A DNA stretch of 64,000 nt from Aphrophora alni. Taxonomy: Eukaryota > Arthropoda > Insecta > Hemiptera > Aphrophoridae. The notes under the pieces are model-generated. The model saw nothing but the letters and a program-made list of their open reading frames with translations. It did not search any database and was not told the DNA's origin. The stretch is from positions 155,626,431 to 155,690,430 of the forward strand of contig OY740767.1 of assembly GCA_963513935.1 (NCBI GenBank). The letters are read 5' to 3'. Both the position numbers and the translations under genes were made by a program. Position 1 is the first letter of the stretch. Every line of letters begins with the position of its first letter. This document shows positions 34,552 to 47,482 of the stretch, in pieces.

Positions 34552-35524
34552 TTTATAAAATGAAAGAGAGGCGAAGCATGGCTTGTTTGGTAAAGGTGTT
34601 TGTTTACAATTTTACCTAATACTGTCTGTAACTTAATTTATGTAAATTTTGGACAGACAACTAAACAACTATTCGGGTGCCATTTTGTAACTTACTTTTC
34701 TTTGTTTTATGTGAAATCTTTAATTCTAATTGTTTATCAATCACTTGAATTTAATATTTAGTTTCTAAAGAAGGTTCTGACCCACTTCTGTACTTCTCAA
34801 GTCGGCGATTCATGCAACGTGAATGGAAGGATGCACTCTAATTAAAGCTTAGGCTTTGAAGGCTTTGAAAATCTTTTTAATAATTATTATCATGCTTGTT
34901 AAAAATTGCATACTATTATTATTTCCGAGACTTTATCTTAGTCTAAACAATGATATAAACTTATACTAAATTACAAAAAGTTTCTATACAACAATTTTGT
35001 TCTTTTATTGAAATTGATTTTTAAAAAACGTCCATGACCAAATTTCTCCTCCCTGTCCAAATTTTTTTTTTTTAAATAACAACTCTTTACCTTTACATGA
35101 TGTTCAATATACTACACTCACTCCAACATATTCAATCTTCTTCTTTCTAACACATTTTTATGAAAAACTTCTCAATGTTCTACCCACGCCACATCTCGTG
35201 TCGCTGGCGCCCTTTGACTTCTCTGCAACGAATCCAAGAAAACGGAACCTTTACCTCGGACTCCCCCCCAGTTTCGTCGTATAGACCAATAAGAGTTGGC
35301 CTTTTTCATTTATGACATCACTAGGTCTGTAGGTTCCGTTTCCTATGTTGTATGATCACAATTAAAAAATTTTATCAATGTTAAGGGTTTATTCCCACCA
35401 AACAACCAAAACATTTTTCAAATAAAAGATTATTTATGAAAATACAATTATACTTAATAACCATGAAATTAAAACTAATCTTAACTACAGTAATTAAATT
35501 ATCTCAGACAATAAAAGTTCTTAC
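34552..35524. other. Intron between E3 and E4, right part
   Basis: Mostly AT-rich. A GC-richer patch at about 35190-35345 contains AACGGAACCT and its complement AGGTTCCGTT about 80 bases apart. Not recognised. Confidence 0.45.
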
Positions 35525-35707
35525 TTTCGTAAATAATAGGAATCTGGTGCCTATAGTAGACGAGTTTTGGCAGTTCTCCCAGGTTGTATTCATCAGCCAA
35601 CTCTTCGTCGGATATCTTAACAAAGCCAATGCCCAGTTGATCTGCTTCATCGTCAATGTTCTCTAGCTCTTGTAATGCTTTAGAACACTTCTTACATTGA
35701 GCTTTGT
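35525..35707 (-). CDS. Exon E3 (B type), thioredoxin-like half-domain with CKKC motif
   Basis: A 61-codon exon between acceptor GTTTAG and donor GTAAGA. It starts Y-K-A-Q-C-K-K-C-S-K-A-L-Q-E-L-E-N, so it is the second module that keeps a CxxC pair at the redox position. The rest follows the family: I-D-D-E-A-D-Q-L-G-I-G-F-V-K-I, then A-D-E-Y-N-L, then the proline turn E-L-P-K-L-V-Y-Y. The last complete codons read I-I-Y-E. The exon ends in A rather than the usual G, so the split codon with E4 is AGT (Ser) where all other modules have Gly. It was found by hand; its reading frame lacks a useful internal start codon. Confidence 0.85.
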
Positions 35708-38700
35708 CTAAACAGAATAGTACATAAAAGATTCAATGAACACTGAAATTAATGTACAGTCTCTTAATAATAAAGATATAGTCTGTTTATTACAAAACAA
35801 CAAAAGTTTCAACTAATTTGATATTACTAACAATGAAAAACAGGCTATGATTAAAAATTTTAGAAAAACGTGTTTATCTAATTTACAATTTAAAAATGTA
35901 TTACCAGAAGTACTTTTAAAATAATTTTAGAATAATTATAAAAGACTTTCATTCCAGTTAGTTTCTGAATAGCAGTTAGTTAAATAAAATGGCAGACTAT
36001 TTAATATGTGTTTCAATGTTGAATAAAAATTTAACTATTCTACCAAAATCAAAACTATGCTAAATTTACAAGAAGAAACAAAATTTATTTTTATATTTTT
36101 GTTTAATTACAATTTTTGGAAGAACCATTAGAGAATAATGTTTTATTTAATATGTAAAACATATTTTTTTAACAAAATTATAACAAATTGACTGAGATAT
36201 TGATCATGTGAACATAAACATTCACTGTGCAAATTTCCCTTCTTCTTTCCCTTCCAGCAGCTGTAAAAATTACATTTTCTGAAACTAACAGAAAACAAAT
36301 TTCTTTAAAAGTTACAGAAAAAATATTCCTCCAAATCTTACAGAATTGTTTTGTTTAAAACGTAAAGAAAAATGTTTTCTCAACAAGTTTCATCAAAAAT
36401 TTCTAATGGACACAATTTTTAAAAAGGTTTTATATAAAATTATATTTTTATATAGACATGTTAACCACCAAAATTCAAGCCTGTATCACAATCAATCCAA
36501 AGAATTTGTTTAACAAAAGTAGACAAATAGACGACAAACAATACATTTCCAAGCATATTATGTTATTTGAAACTTTTTGTTTATTATAACCATCTAAACA
36601 AATATACAAATTAATGAAGTATTGTTACTTTTCCCTCAGTCACCCTGATGGGTATTTTTAACATAAACGTTATCTTACAATTTTTTTATTAATTTTCAAA
36701 AATATTATTGTTATGAATCTAATGATTCCAAGAAATAAGAGTTATTTAAACACAACGGGAAATCTCAAACAACCACTAATTACAAATAAGCATTCAAAAA
36801 TACATGTTATTTAAAAAGAATCTCATGCAAAAATCATTATACTAACACATTAAAATAACAAAGTAAGTCTTTTCATTTTATAAGGTTGCAGGCTTTTTAA
36901 CAATTGAAAAAATTCTTAGCAGGCTAGTTAAAATGAAAGTTTATATAATATGTTACAGATTTCAAGAAGAAATTATGCTGGTATTTTAAGATAAAGGGGT
37001 TACAAATAATTGTTGATAAGAGACAAATAAGTAAATCTGTTTCTACAAAAAAGTGAAACAAGAAACATGTATGTAAAATTAACATGTACTGAAATCCTTT
37101 CCAGTTTCTAATATATTAAAAAACTTCAGGCAATCAAAATAAAATGTTGGGATCAATATGTTCTTTATTCTATAGGGTAAAGTCTTGTCATTCTTGACCT
37201 CCATTGGAATGTGGTGTAGGGATAAGATTTAAAAAGGTTTAATTTATTTTATAAATTTAAAGTTCGTAGAACAAAGTACGACAAAGTAAGTTGTGTTTCT
37301 AAATATTTCTGATGCAACGCTGTGGTAATAATGTTGCATATGTGTGGCAAGTTTATTGATCATCATAAGGCACTGACACCATTTTCAAACGTTCAAACAT
37401 AGCATACACTTGCCTTATGCATATCTTGCTGAATCGAGATATCCAACGGCTTTGAAATATGGTCTGTTTTCTGTGTAGAACTTTATAATGAAAAATGCAA
37501 AAATATGCATAACGGAATGACCAATTGTGTTTGCTGAATGAAGATTTGATGAGTGTAGTTTGAGAGAAGATTAGAGAGAACATATAGTTCACTACTATGA
37601 CACTTTGCTTACATTTTCCATAAATTTCACAAAAATGTATTAAGAAACTGTGTTGTCGGAAATTGTATGCATGCTCGGCACTGAAGATGTTTGCAGAACA
37701 ACATATAATGAAATGAAAAGGCAGTACACTGAAATTTCTGACACAATACAATGAACAAGACAATGACTTCTTGACTCGCACAGTCGCTGTGGACAAGACA
37801 TCAGTGCTGCACACAAACCCCTGTACAAAGCGATAGTCCATGGAGTAGAGCCACATTTCATTGAATCAAAACAAAACTACAGCAGACTTTTTCGGTCAGC
37901 ATGTCGAGTTACTTTTGTTTATAAAAAACACAAACAGACCGACAAATAGAAAACTAATAATTTTCAAAAACATATTTAAATGAACTTTTAATCTTATTTT
38001 TATGTAAGGAATCCACTACTAAATTTTCTGCACATAATTAACAATGGCCATGTTTGTATCTATTTTATTTGTAGAAACACAAATCCATAATGTTCTTTAT
38101 CAACAATATATTAGTTTATATCTATTGGTTTACTTACTGGAATTCATGCCTCCGCAGTTGTTCGGACCTACACCATATTACCCAACATGGGCAATATACA
38201 AGAAAAACCAGTTATGTTTACAATTAGTTTAATATAAACAACAACATCAATGAAAACAGTTTATTTACAAATAAATCAATTCAACAAAGTAAATATGAGC
38301 AAAAAATCAGTCTTAGGAATAAAACCAAGTTAAATGTTTTTTATCTGGTTTTGTGGTTGATATTTTTTCCTTCAACAATGATAGTTTCAGACTTACTGAA
38401 TCTTCTTAATGATTTTCACTTTACTATTCAGAATCACTTTTTATAATAATAAATAACATACACACAATGCATACATGTAACACTATGATATGTGAATTGT
38501 TATAAGTTAAAAGAATGTGAAGATGTATCCTTATCTTCATAAAAATGAACATACAATCTTAAATTTTGACAAACCACAACTCATGCTGTTATGTGTAACG
38601 TGTACATGTTATTTATATTTAATTATGGTGATTTTGCATGATGAATTCAAAATCATTAATTAAACTGTCTAAAAATGATTCAGTAAGATCGAAACTATGG

Positions 38701-41700
38701 CCATCAAAGAAAGCAGTTGATCACAAAAAAACTTAATTTGTGAAGTTATGATCCAAAGAAGTAGATTTTGTAATGATTTTATAAAATTATTAATATAAAG
38801 ACTAAGTTAATTATTTTAACAATTTACTAATTCGTAAAAATGCAAATCACAAAAAGTTGTGAACAACTAAAATACTAAATCTACTGTACACATATATGAA
38901 AATTTTATCATTTAATTTTAGAAAAAATTACCAACACAATGACTACAAATACTTAAATAAATGTTATACCCGTCGCAAAGGTTCGTGGCGGCTGAGAGCT
39001 TAGTATGGTTGGTCGGGCATCACCAACCCCAATTAACCCTCGCCCGACCGCTCCGAGTTCTAGTTAATAGTCACTAACTGGCCTATAGGTACAGCCAGTA
39101 CAACTTTTTTTCAATACAAATATTATTTTCGTAATCTGCGTCATAGCAAAAGAAAATCAAGCCCAAGAACCACTTCGTTACGATAATATTAAGTGTTCAG
39201 ATTACTTTTAAATGTATAAATGGTTAGACAAAATTAAAAGCTATAAACGCTTATGCCTATCTCATATCAGCATGGACAACTACTTCTTGTTTGGAACAAC
39301 AAACATTTTTTAAATGATGTTTTTGATTGTTTTAACTCATATTTCCATGAATTTTAAAGTCTTTAACAAAAAATTTGGCAAAATATTTCACGTTTAAAAA
39401 ATTTCAACTAGACAAATAGATAGAACTATATTTTATAAACAGATTAGTAATCCTTAAATTAAATTTTTATATTTAAATCGTTTTAAACAATTTTCATATA
39501 CAATTTCTACAACTTTTTATATTATTTTATATGAATTCTAAAATTGACTGATAAAATTATCATTTCATTTTGTCTTACATCAGTATACTAAATAAATGGT
39601 GCACTACTTTCACACACCCACTAATCTCAATTTCCAAGAAGTTTGTACGGTGGATTTAAAGATGAATATCTCAAAATTGTCAAAAGATATTTTGTTTAAA
39701 TTTTGATGACATATGAAAGTATGTGTCAAACCACAAGTAAAAGAAATCTAATGTTCATACGAGTTTTTAGAAAATACTACTAAAATTAAACCAATAGTGG
39801 TTATGATTTATTTCATTATTTTTACTAATGTACTTGCAAACTATAATTTTGATTTACAAAAAGTATTAGATCACATTCCTTTACAATTCACTAAAATTAA
39901 TGCAAAATAAATTTTGCCGATTTTGAGATATACAATTGTAGAACAAAATCCACAGTTCATTTCCCCCATTTCAACAGATATTCAAGCTAACATATTTTGG
40001 GCAGATTGTGGCCATTAATTTGGGCCCTTGGATGTTAAATTGTAGCCAAATATGAACAAAAAAATAGAGTTGATTTCGATCAAATCATTTTTTATTTTGG
40101 TGCCATAAATTTTGAGTTATTTAAAAAAGTAAGAAAAAATCTTGAAAATATATGAATTGTAAGACAAAGTATGTGTGAGAAAGTATATATATACAAGGAT
40201 TTAATTACAAAAAACTACAAAAAAATCTTTTTTCTAAAATAAACAACTGCTCCATAACAAATAACAAAAAGCAAATATACAAGCTCTTCAAAAAACAAAA
40301 TCAGCTATCTAACCCATCTAATAAGCCAAATCACAATGTATGATTTAATTATTAGGCTAAGCCCAATAAAATGAAGTAATAGGTTGAAAAATATAATAAT
40401 CTCTCTTATAAAAAATGAAAGATTTAATCACAATGTGATAAATATGTGGAAAAATATAAAACATTCTATTAAAGAAAATTATTAAAGTAAAATTTAAAAT
40501 TCAGCAAAATTTAAAGTGATTTGTATTATTTTATATATATATTGAAAACTGTTCCTGATAATTTAAAGCAATACAACAATATTAATATTTATTTGGCCTG
40601 TCGACTCCCATGCCCGAGAATTTGTATTAAAGCAACATACACAGTTCAAATTATATCATAACACATGGCTGTTGCTGGAACAATATTTTCAGACTAAGAG
40701 TAATTCTGTAGGTATGAGACTATAGGCAAAGACGGATTGTAATTGTGTTTCAGGAAGAAAGAGAAATCATTTGGAAAATGATAAAGGGCATCAAATGAAG
40801 AAAAAAGTTATATGTAAACTTTGAGAAATGTCTCATTTTCTGTTTATTCGTCTGTATATGTTTTTACAAAATCCACTGTAGGAATTATTTAAGATATGAA
40901 CATCAAATGTTGCGTACAGGGGTATTATATTATCATAAAGTTTAACCGAGCCCTTTTAAAATAATGACTGTTTCAAATCATTAATGTCATTAAGCTACTG
41001 TACTACACTAAGCTGTGCTCTCTCAAACAGAACATGTTTTTATAGGTACTTGAAGAGCTGTTGTTAAATTTGTCTTGAAATTGTGCAAACTAAAACATTC
41101 TTGTACATTTTGTCAGTTTTCATGGAATTTGAAACATCCACCATTTTGACATGTACACATACACTTGTATGCAAAATTTGAAGTATACATCTTTAAATTA
41201 GTTCCAAATTATAGTGGATTTTGTGAAAAACACATATAGACAGTAGGAAGGACATGTTACAAATGATTTCCCTTTTCTAATGAAACATTGTATATTATGC
41301 AGTAAGCTAAAAATTGTCTGTCAAATTACTTATATGGGTAAAGTTGGTAGATTTGAATAGTTTCAAGTGTTTTAAAAATCAAAATCATTAGACTTTCTAT
41401 AATAAAATTAGCTACTACTCATTCCTTATGAAATGAGTTCACATGGCTTAGTGGTCACCCCATTGTCCTTTGGCTAGGGACAGTTTCTTGTTGAATAAAA
41501 TACTTTTCTTGTTTTTCTCTCTTTTTTTTGGTGGTTTTGTCTAACCTTAGGTACACAGTCAGGAGAAGCCATCCTTAGACAAATGGTTGTTGATAAAGGG
41601 AAGAAAAAATTTAATACACAGACGACCGATAATTTATGAAATGTCTGAAATTCCTTAAGGATATAATTTCACTCACATAATCAACAAAAATCATACTTTC

Positions 41701-42805
41701 AGTAGATGACAGTGCTGGTGTGTAACTCATAATGTCATAAAGGACGCAATATTGTAATTTTTGATAGATATGGACTATTTACTAAGAATTCATTAAAATA
41801 AAAAGAGAATGTATATTATAGGTACACACTCTTTGAAGGGGTTTACACAACATGGTACATATCTAGCCGGATCATACAATATAAGCAGAACTTTTAAATG
41901 TAATAATCAAACATTGGTTTCTTGGATCTTGTAAGAAATGTTTAATTGTATTGGTAGTTCAAGAACTTTCGCCAGTAAGGTAAGTTTGTTTAAAACAGTT
42001 ATTATACAGGTTTTCTGAACCTTGTAATTGTGTATAATATCACCACTTTCTTAACATCGAATAGGCCCTAGTGAGCCATGTATATATTGAAAAGAATCTA
42101 CTCTTTTCACTCATGTCAGTGTCTCAGCCTTAGCAGGCCTCGAAGGTATATATATATATGTGTGTGAAAGATTCTGCAGTTGTCCCAAGGAAGACTTTAA
42201 CAGGGTTAGTCGGATTTTAACTTACAATAAGGTCACTATAACAGTGCCTTAGATGACCATTATAATGCTAGAAATTGAACACTTTGTCAACAAGAGGAAC
42301 ATGTATTTAAAACTAGAAAACATTCCATTTCAGAAAGGTGTTGTCTGTCATTATTAATGCATAATAGTTTGACAAGTGTTTTTTTAAATACAGTTATTCC
42401 ATTCACACTACAGGACTATAAAAAAATCCTATATCTTTTAAAAATAATATTAAGAATTCAAATAAATTAGCAATAATTCTTCAATGTATTAGCTGTCTTG
42501 TAATAAAAGTTACATAGTTGAGAAATAGGAATAGTACTGCATGTTTTAAAAATCATGGAGATAGAAAAAAAAACAAAAAAAAACAATATATTGACAATTG
42601 AAGTATTATTAATAATATCATCATTGTTTTTCTCTCCATTCACATCAGCCCAGAATGTATCAAGAGATAATGTCAAGAGGTTGGGCTAATGAGTTGTATC
42701 TAAAATACTGCCCTTATATTTACAAGTGCACATAAAATAAATATTTTCCCCCTATAACTCGGGAGTCAACAGGTTTAATTCCCATCATAATAGCAAATAA
42801 CTTAC
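35708..42805. other. Intron between E2 and E3 (7.1 kb), almost featureless
   Basis: The largest intron between recognised exons. It is very AT-rich with no exon-like match to the A or B modules and no clear transposon protein. The only structured piece is a GC-rich hairpin near 39011-39049. Confidence 0.5.
39011..39049. other. GC-rich hairpin of unknown nature
   Basis: GGTCGGGC at 39011-39018 pairs with GCCCGACC at 39042-39049, inside a GC-rich island of about 120 bases (38970-39090) in a very AT-rich intron. It is neither a tRNA nor any small RNA I recognise. Confidence 0.5.
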
Positions 42806-42946
42806 AGAATAACACTGCCACATAGTCAGTGTCCTCAATGATTTTAAGAAGGATTTTTGCATTTACTTCCTCAATCCTGTCTGGTAGATCCATTGCCTCT
42901 AGACTGGTCAAGAAGTCTAGAACACTTTCTTCATCCATCAGGTCAC
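42806..42946 (-). CDS. Exon E2 (A type), end of one thioredoxin fold and start of the next
   Basis: The 47-codon exon has acceptor TTACAG and donor GTAAGT. It opens G-D-L-M-D-E-E-S-V-L-D-F-L, the closing helix of the E1 fold. After a linker (T-S-L-E-A-M-D-L-P-D-R) comes I-E-E-V-N-A-K-I-L-L-K-I-I-E, and the exon ends D-Y-V-A-V-L-F, the strand that leads into the active-site region of the next module. The linker is three residues longer than in the 44-codon A exons. It joins E1 and E3 in frame by codons split after the first base. Confidence 0.85.
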
Positions 42947-43414
42947 CTGTAAGACAAGAAATCATCAATTAATATAAGCATCACTTATAACAAATTCCAA
43001 ACATTTCAAATATTACAACATAGGTTATTAAATAAGTATGGAAATGGGATTGATTACTTTTGGATGATTACAAATGAGAAATAAGAATTGAGAATTGTTT
43101 TAAAGCCCAAAAGAGTGGATGGTTTTTAATAAATTTGGTACACGAGTATATTTGGGGTATTTAAAAAAAAAATCTGTTTGATAACTATAAATTTAGGGCT
43201 AAGCAGCCATGAGACCAAAACTCGAAATAAAGATTTCAATACAATTTTGCTAAAAAACTCAAACAATGTATTAGTCAAACCTCTCAAAAATTTTAATACA
43301 CAATGTTATTGATAAAATCCACACACAAAACACACAGATGGATTTTTTTCTAATAGTTTACAATTATCGATTATTACTTAAATCTTTCCCTAGGTTTAAG
43401 CAATAATACGGGTT

Positions 43415-43810
43415 TTGCCTGCCATCGCCAGTCTTACATATTTCATCTCTGCTTCCATTATTCTATTCTTAGTTTTGGTTATCACAGACCAGCTTTCAAC
43501 CCCAGTATGTAAGAGTAGGTATGTAGATTGTTTTATAGATAACCATTTTGGTGTTTTTGTCTATTTCTTACTTACCTATTATAGTGTTACTTATCTGATT
43601 GTAAACTTTACTTTTTTTTTTTTAACCTGTTTTGTATTTCTTGATATATTGTACCAGTATTTGTCAAATAGTTCCCAAATAATAATATTTATCAACATAT
43701 TCCAGCTTTTCACCTCTCATCTCTATATCCATTGTTATTTCATCAATTAAAATTATAAAGATTAGTGGACTTAAACTGTTTCCCTGTTTCAAACCCATTA
43801 CCCAATTAAA
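43415..43810 (-). pseudogene. RTE-like LINE remnant, internally deleted
   Basis: On the minus strand, G-L-K-Q-G-N-S-L-S-P-L-I-F matches RT motif 4 of RTE/R2-like elements. It runs almost at once into M-R-G-E-K-L-E-Y-V-D-K-Y-Y-Y-L-G-T-I, the V-D-x-F-x-Y-L-G block. Further on, G-V-E-S-W-S-V-I-T-K-T ... A-E-M-K-Y-V-R matches the C-terminal G-x-E-S-W-x-L block. The catalytic YADD segment between the first two blocks is deleted. Confidence 0.7.
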
Positions 43811-43894
43811 GGTCTCTGATTAATTTCAATTTATCACAACACTTCCTTTTATATCTTTATACAAACATTATAAACAAATACAAATATTCATAAT

Positions 43895-44068
43895 CTCAAC
43901 ACCAGAGGAGCTGATTTGTTGCGGTATCAAAAATTAAATTTTCTTTTGCAAACAGGGATTAACAAACTTCCCGAGTTCATAAGATGGAAGGAAAATCTTA
44001 ATAGATTTAAAACGAGCCTAGGACAACTTTTGTTGTACAAATATTTCTACTCTGTGAGTGAATGGTAA
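43895..44068 (+). pseudogene. LINE C-terminal fragment
   Basis: A 57-codon frame ends in a natural stop. It reads L-N-T-R-G-A-D-L-L, N-K-L-P-E-F-I-R, F-K-T-S-L-G-Q-L-L-L-Y-K-Y-F-Y-S-V-S-E-W. The final block parallels the F-K-S-S-L ... Y-L-L-E-N-T-F-Y-S-V-E-E-Y end of the LINE at 420-1472, so the two are related copies. The 3' untranslated part probably continues to about 44330. Confidence 0.65.
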
Positions 44069-45887
44069 TTTCTGTAGTTGTTATTTCACGCATCAGTACT
44101 CTTTTTGTTACAATTTAATATTGTACTTTTTATCAGACATTGTGATTGATTTATTTCAATTTATAGATCAGTTTAGTGTTTTTTCTGTGATATTTTACTA
44201 AATTGTTTTTATAATTTTCTGTATACGTTTTGGTTTTACTATATTTGAATCTATACAATAAGTGTTTGTCTAAGTTTTGTTAGTAAAATGTATAAGATTT
44301 AATAAAGAGTTCATATATTGTTATTTCTAGATTATTACATTGTATATAGACTACATAGTAATGATATGTAATAATTAGGTTAAATATGCCATATATAATT
44401 TATCCTTCTTGATGGGATGGAAGTTAAGAAATACATTGTCTGTCGGTAAATTTTTATTAAAACCAAAACTTACTGAACATAGCTTATTTAAAATTAGAAA
44501 CTCAGAGTGAACAAAAATACAAAATTAAACTTTGATAACAGACATTAAAGATATACAAAGTCTATGCCAATACAAGTTTCCGAGATGGCCAATGAGTTTG
44601 ATTACATGATAAAAAAAAGTAAAAGGAGATCAAAGACAGTCCATCCCTAATGATTGTATAATATACAAACATTAAGTGAAATGTATCATAGTAATGTGAA
44701 ATTTCTTGACCCATATCCTCATTAACAGTAAAAAATAATTAAATTAAATAATATTTAAAAAAACATACCAAAGAAAATAAAAATAACTAAATACCAGTGA
44801 ATATCAAAACAATGGCTTTTTATAACTATAATCAGGAAAACGAACTGCTTGGATTTGTAATTTATCTATTGTTTGTGTTACAAGTTTTGTAAGCATGGGA
44901 CATCTCCAACCAATAAACAATTAATTGATAATAGAAAATAATTAATAGTAAATAATGGTCTGTAGTCAATAATAATAAATAAATTGTAATTATAAATAAA
45001 ATGTTAGATTAAGGAAAGTAAGGTGTCAGTTTATTGAAAATATAAAAGTGAACTTTTAAATAAAAAAAGTGCTTTTGTTAAAATGTGAAAACTGTAATTT
45101 TTAATATTAATGTTGAAACAAACAAACAGGCTGTTATGTCATACAGAAGCTCTGTATAACGTGACACACTATATAAGGACATATTAAGAAAGGCATCCTT
45201 TGTTTGGTCATGTTCATATATAACATGCGATAAATTTAAGGCATTTTATTGAGAGGGAGAGGAAGGCACGAATCCCTTCCAGTCACTCTTAAGATCCAGT
45301 CCTTTCCAGATCACTGAAGCTGTCAGACGTGTTTTGGTAATCGTCATCAAAAATGAGGTGATATATCGAAATGAAGTTAAAGTGAAATAGTAAAACATTT
45401 CAAGTTAGGTTACAATGTTAGTTGAAATGTTAAAACAACAAATTTATATCAGAAGTGAACAGTTTTGTGTGTGATGAAACATTCGTAAATACTGAATATA
45501 TTTAGTGTAAATATTCAAAATGTAATGGACAAAGCACAAGAAGTTTTGAATTTTTTTAACAACAATTGCTATGAACACGAAGTTTTAAAAAAAATGTTGT
45601 AATTGTACATATTTTTTTTTTTAGATTAAGAATTAGGATAAAAAATAGTTGTGTTCAATAAAAAAAATATGTATATTAAGAAAATTAACACGTCTGGGTA
45701 AAATCATTTAAGAACGCTTATTTAACTAACAACGTTGGACGTTTTGAAGCTGGGAAATACAGAAATGAAGGCAAAAACCTAGTAAGTAAAATTAATAATC
45801 ATTAATAAATATCTTTTGTTTGTAATGCATACCATTACAATTGGTAATATTGGTAATATAATTTAATATGTGTTTGAACTATTTTAA
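44069..45887. other. Intron between E1 and E2, left part
   Basis: AT-rich. Near 45318-45350 the minus strand has TGATGACGATTACCAAAACA, like a similar phrase near 4548-4575. No exon was found. Confidence 0.4.
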
Positions 45888-46037
45888 AAAGAGAGATGTG
45901 GTGATCAAATTAGGCACAAAAAACACATTGAACTAAACAATTTCACATATTCGTAGCCACCTGGAAAGTATTCCAGGTGGCTACGAATATGTGAAATTGT
46001 TTAGTTCAATGTGTTTTTGATCACCACATCTCTCTTT
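45888..46037. repeat. Long hairpin (65-base arms, 8-base loop)
   Basis: The right arm 45973-46037 is the reverse complement of 45888-45964, except for an insertion of about 12 bases (TTAGGCACAAAA-like) in the left arm. The loop is about 8 bases (AAAGTATT). The arms include CACATTGAACTAAACAAT and GTAGCCACCTGG. Near-identity of the arms suggests recent origin or selection on a hairpin. Confidence 0.9.
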
Positions 46038-47170
46038 CAAACAAAATAATAATATGTATTATTATTCTGTATTAATATTCTGTTTTATTGTGTGTAATCA
46101 GGCACACATAAAACAAACGTTTAACCATTTCTGTGAACTGGATGATAGAATTAATCAAGAAGTTTACAAAATTAACAAAAATACTCTATCCGCAAACGCC
46201 AATTGCACTTTAGTGATAGTAATCAAGAGGTCATTGCTTCCAAATATACAAGATAAGGAACTAACACCATATGGAGTTTCTAAGGAGGATCAATTATTAT
46301 ATATCTAAGATATGAGAAATTAGTCCAAATCCAATAATGAAATGACCAAAAGAGATATATGTATATAAAAGAGAAATATATAGAATTTAATTCAAGATTC
46401 TAGCAATAAATTAATTCCTGCAGTTAACATGGTGAAGCCTGGCTCCCCCTGCCTCAATGATTATTCTATTCAGTGAGTAAGTAATCTTCTTCCCACCTCC
46501 ATTCTCTTTCTTTCAGTTCCTTGCAAGTTTCTTAACATTGTATATATTGCTTTCAATACTTAATATAATCTGGCAGATGTGCAGAGTTATTTAAAGAATT
46601 CACTTTATGTATAGCCTTGCCACTTACTTGTTGTGGTCAGATAAAAAATAAAATGTCACATTCTTTAAAACAATTACTATGAACTTTATTATTACATACA
46701 AGGTATTATAGATATAATTCAAGAAGTGGTAATTACGTAAAAATAAGCAATGAAAACTTAATTAAGAAATGTTTCCTTTTCTATTTGTATGTATTTTTTT
46801 CATATAATTCTCTATAACTCTGGATCAACCAATGATATAAACTTCAAATTTTGTATGCAGCTGAATGTTATAATGTTTCGTTATTATATAAAACACTATC
46901 TCACTCAGTTTAGCTCTTTCAAAATGGTGGCTGTTTCAATGAAATTTTTTAATTTTATCAAAAATTTACAGCGATGTCCAAGTTTATACAATTTCAAAAC
47001 ATATCGAAAGACACATTTTTTGATATAACTGGTTATGGAATAAACAAGATATTGATATTTTATACCCTTTAAAATCTTGTAAGTTTAGCAGATTACAGCT
47101 TAGTACAGTAGTAACAATTTGACATTCAAGTTTTGAAACAGTAACATCTTGAAAGGGCTATCTGATAGCA
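46038..47170. other. Intron sequence, nothing recognised
   Basis: AT-rich. The frame at 46054-46308 shows no family signature and is probably chance. Confidence 0.5.
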
Positions 47171-47179
47171 TGGTTTTGC

Positions 47180-47200
47180 AAAAAAAAAAAAAAAAAAAAA
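47180..47200. repeat. Poly-A run of 21
   Basis: An uninterrupted A run in the E1-E2 intron. No retroelement 3' end was recognised next to it. Confidence 0.9.
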
Positions 47201-47362
47201 TAGTCCTACAAACAAGATTTCACATTGACATTGTCTGGACTATTCTCTTTAAGAAAACCAAAAGGTATATCAACAAGGGAAGGGTGGTTTTCAATAAGGA
47301 AAGAGGGTGGAAATGGAAGCAGAAGAATTTTCCATGAACAATATAAAATAGGGTAGTAAAAT

Positions 47363-47482
47363 CTCTTGGAGTAACAGCTGTTTCAAGCGTATTGGCCCAT
47401 CATTAGATACATTAATTAAATTGTTCACTCCAACTGTACTGATGATGAATCAATGCACTTAAAACAGTTGTAATCCCAAGAG
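47363..47482. repeat. Inverted pair of TGATGA...AAAC motifs
   Basis: The segment 47363-47405 and the reverse complement of 47440-47482 are related but diverged (CTCTTGGAGTAACAGCTGTT versus CTCTTGGGATTACAACTGTT). Each, read inward to outward, contains an ATGATG box followed by an A-A-A-C-A box about 15-20 bases on, like a decayed hammerhead core. A fold of about 43-base arms with a 34-base loop is possible. Confidence 0.5.

Noticed and set aside
37353..37861. Minus-strand frames of 167 and 73 codons
   Set aside because: The 167-codon frame is the longest unexplained one in the big intron, but it is rich in F, Y, C, S and H with no domain, repeat or splice context; it reads like chance translation.
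41430..41480. tRNA-derived SINE head (phrase GGCTTAGTGGTCACC)
   Set aside because: Only a single box-like phrase is present and no cloverleaf can be formed from the flanks.
46054..46308. Plus-strand frame of 84 codons starting with a hydrophobic stretch
   Set aside because: It resembles a signal peptide at first, but composition is that of translated AT-rich DNA and no conserved motif follows.
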